Assembly: GCA_964499485.1 (NCBI GenBank)
Contig: CAZCLF010000003.1
Coordinates: 82,890 to 146,889, forward strand
DNA: 64,000 nt
From: Ga0074130 sp964499485
Lineage (GTDB): Bacteria; Pseudomonadota; Gammaproteobacteria; Burkholderiales; Rhodocyclaceae
Direction: 5' to 3'
The position numbers and the translations under genes are program-made. Of the stretch, positions 62,373-64,000 are shown piece after piece (the stretch's first letter is position 1; the number at the start of each line of letters is the position of its first letter). Under the pieces are notes generated by a model. The model did no database searches and was not told the DNA's origin. It saw only the letters and a program-made list of their open reading frames with translations.

Positions 62373-63008
62373 ATGGCTCTGAATGAAAGTGGCAAGCGCC
62401 ACCGTAGCAACAAATCCTGGATGCAGGAGCATGTCAATGACCCTTACGTAAAGCGCGCCAAAGCGGAAGGCTGGCGTTCGCGGGCAGCTTTTAAGCTGAT
62501 TGAGGTGGATGCCAAGGATAAGCTGCTGAAATCGGGCATGACCGTGGTCGATTTGGGCTCTGCGCCCGGTAGTTGGTCGCAGGTGGCGGCAAAGAGAATT
62601 AAGCCGAATGGGATTTTGGTGGCGCTGGATCTGCTGGAAATGGAAGCCATTCCGGATGTAGCCTTTATCCGTGGCGATTTCCGTGAAGACGAGATCCTGA
62701 AGCAGCTAGAGGAAACCCTTGCTGGACGTCAGGTTGATCTTGTTTTATCAGATATGGCCCCCAATATGTCGGGTGTAAGCGTTTCAGATCAGGCCCGCGT
62801 CATGTATCTGGCTGAGCTGACACTGGATTTTTGTCGTGGGCACCTGAAACCAGGTGGCGATTTATTGGTCAAGGTCTTCATGGGTAGCGGCTTTGAAGAG
62901 CTGCGTAATCAGATGCGAGAGGTCTTTAATCAGGTCTTGGTGCGTAAGCCGGAGGCCTCCAGAGACCGAAGCGCTGAAACCTATTTACTTGCGCGTGGTC
63001 GTAAATGA
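62373..63008 (+). CDS. rlmE: 23S rRNA 2'-O-methyltransferase RlmE (FtsJ)
   Basis: Methylates U2552 of 23S rRNA with SAM; a heat-shock protein in E. coli. 211 aa from ATG 62373 (MALNESGKRHRSNKSWMQ). Motif I DLGSAPGSWSQVA is near residue 58. The catalytic K-D-K-E set is indicated by RAAFKLIEVD, VLSDMAPNMSG, LLVKVFMGSG and the C-terminal RSAETYLLARG. The frame from 62283 overlaps yhbY and is rejected. Next is ftsH. Confidence 0.95.
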   Translation: MALNESGKRHRSNKSWMQEHVNDPYVKRAKAEGWRSRAAFKLIEVDAKDKLLKSGMTVVDLGSAPGSWSQVAAKRIKPNGILVALDLLEMEAIPDVAFIRGDFREDEILKQLEETLAGRQVDLVLSDMAPNMSGVSVSDQARVMYLAELTLDFCRGHLKPGGDLLVKVFMGSGFEELRNQMREVFNQVLVRKPEASRDRSAETYLLARGRK

Positions 63009-63123
63009 CGGTTCGCATCCGCAAAAGCTATACCGCCCATAGTTTGCAGCCGTGGGCATTCGGCTCTAGAATGAGACTTGGTAGTTTTACAGAGAAGCCC
63101 AATTCGGGCGAGCGAGGCAAGCT

Positions 63124-64000
63124 TTGAACAATCTTTTCAAGAATATTGCGATCTGGATGGTGATTGGCATTGTGCTGATGACGGTATTCAACCAGTTCAG
63201 CACCCGCCAGTCGGCTCAGAACACCATTGACTACTCCCAGTTTCTGGAAGAGGTCAAACAAGGGCGTATTAGCAAGGTCGTCATTCAGGGACGCACCTTG
63301 GAGGCATCGAGCGCTGACGGCAAGAAGCTGATTTCCTATGCGCCGCCAGATCTGTGGATGGTCTCTGACTTGCTCAAGTACAACGTCAAGGTGGTAGCTA
63401 AGCCGGAAGAAGAGCAATCCTTCCTGACCAGCATCTTTGTGTCCTGGTTCCCCATGTTGCTCCTGATCGGCGTCTGGATTTTCTTCATGCGTCAGATGCA
63501 GGGCGGCGGCAAGGGCGGTGCGTTCTCGTTTGGCAAGAGCAAGGCTCGCATGATGGATCAGGCAACCAATGCCATCACCTTTGCCGACGTCGCTGGTTGC
63601 GACGAAGCCAAGGAAGATGTGTCTGAACTGGTTGATTTCCTGCGCGATCCTTCCAAGTTCCAAAAGCTGGGTGGTCGTATTCCGCGTGGCGTGCTGATGG
63701 TTGGCTCTCCAGGTACGGGTAAGACCTTGCTCGCCAAGGCGATCGCAGGCGAAGCTAAGGTGCCGTTCTTCTCGATCTCCGGTTCTGACTTCGTTGAAAT
63801 GTTCGTCGGTGTCGGCGCTGCCCGTGTGCGCGACATGTTCGAAAACGCTAAGAAGCATGCTCCGTGCATCATCTTTATTGACGAAATCGACGCTGTGGGT
63901 CGTCAGCGTGGCGCAGGTCTTGGTGGCGGTAACGACGAACGTGAGCAGACGCTCAACCCGTTGCTGGTTGCAATGGAGGGTTTCGAAGGCACGACGGGTG
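63124..64000 (+). CDS. ftsH: ATP-dependent zinc metalloprotease FtsH, N-terminal part
   Basis: Runs off the window after 292 codons; the protease domain is beyond the end. TTG start (leading to NNLFKNIAIWMVIGIVL) after GAGG. TM1 (about 5-23), periplasmic domain, TM2 (about 103-121), then the AAA domain with ADVAGCDEAKEDV, Walker A GSPGTGKT (near 194), the pore FVEMFVGVGAARVRDMF and Walker B IIFIDEIDAVGRQRG. Degrades membrane and regulatory proteins such as sigma-32 and LpxC. Near the end the sequence reads LNPLLVAMEGFEG where the family has LNQLLVEMDGFEG. Confidence 0.95.
   Translation, partial: MNNLFKNIAIWMVIGIVLMTVFNQFSTRQSAQNTIDYSQFLEEVKQGRISKVVIQGRTLEASSADGKKLISYAPPDLWMVSDLLKYNVKVVAKPEEEQSFLTSIFVSWFPMLLLIGVWIFFMRQMQGGGKGGAFSFGKSKARMMDQATNAITFADVAGCDEAKEDVSELVDFLRDPSKFQKLGGRIPRGVLMVGSPGTGKTLLAKAIAGEAKVPFFSISGSDFVEMFVGVGAARVRDMFENAKKHAPCIIFIDEIDAVGRQRGAGLGGGNDEREQTLNPLLVAMEGFEGTTG

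Overview
This window is a gene-dense, wholly chromosomal stretch of a Gram-negative bacterium, very probably a betaproteobacterium. The evidence is leuC-entericidin-leuD-leuB-asd-fimV-truA-trpF-trpB-trpA-accD-folC-dedD-cvpA-purF-metZ in one run, grpE-dnaK-dnaJ with hrcA/nadK/recN nearby, carAB-greA-yhbY-rlmE-ftsH, and a cyanophycin synthetase pair of the kind found in Burkholderiales and relatives. The genus cannot be fixed from the sequence. No rRNA, tRNA, insertion sequence, prophage or CRISPR array was seen, and no gap without a gene exceeds about 265 bases.

Layout. 1-275: tail of an acyl-CoA synthetase. 297-7878 (minus): a cyanophycin operon read ABC transporter, DUF1854 protein, short CphA', full CphA. 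8072-10346: aroC and an MFS transporter. 10443-17871: leucine genes, asd and fimV. 18005-27882: truA, trpFBA, accD, folC, a SPOR protein, cvpA, purF, metZ. 27879-31177: GST, trhO and rhlE. 31268-35510 (minus): an envelope cluster read TPR protein, L,D-transpeptidase, two cyclophilins, lpxH. 35773-37158: cysS. 37184-41622: glrK-qseG-glrR followed by two glycine-zipper genes. 41623-43801 (minus): HDOD and GGDEF/EAL proteins. 44013-47799 (minus): grpE-dnaK-dnaJ. 47948-51209 (minus): an EF-hand-like protein, hemH, hrcA. 51327-53865: nadK, recN. 53914-55001 (minus): a GDT1-family transporter and fur. 55107-61903: bamE, dapB, carAB, greA, a DUF4149 protein. 61908-64000: yhbY (minus), rlmE, and the start of ftsH.

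The most interesting signal is just after glrR. A near-perfect sigma-54 promoter (TGGCAC-N5-TTGCA) precedes a two-gene glycine-zipper operon. Upstream of it lie two inverted repeats that each match the TGTC-N10-GACA motif known for GlrR/QseF, and a full consensus IHF site. The GlrK-GlrR two-component system therefore appears to have a hard-wired local output in envelope lipoproteins, rather than only the GlmY/rpoE outputs known in enterobacteria. The cyanophycin operon, with its dedicated ABC transporter and a CphA paralogue lacking the C-terminal ligase lobe, is the second point of interest. Two well-formed sigma-32 promoters drive grpE and dnaK separately.
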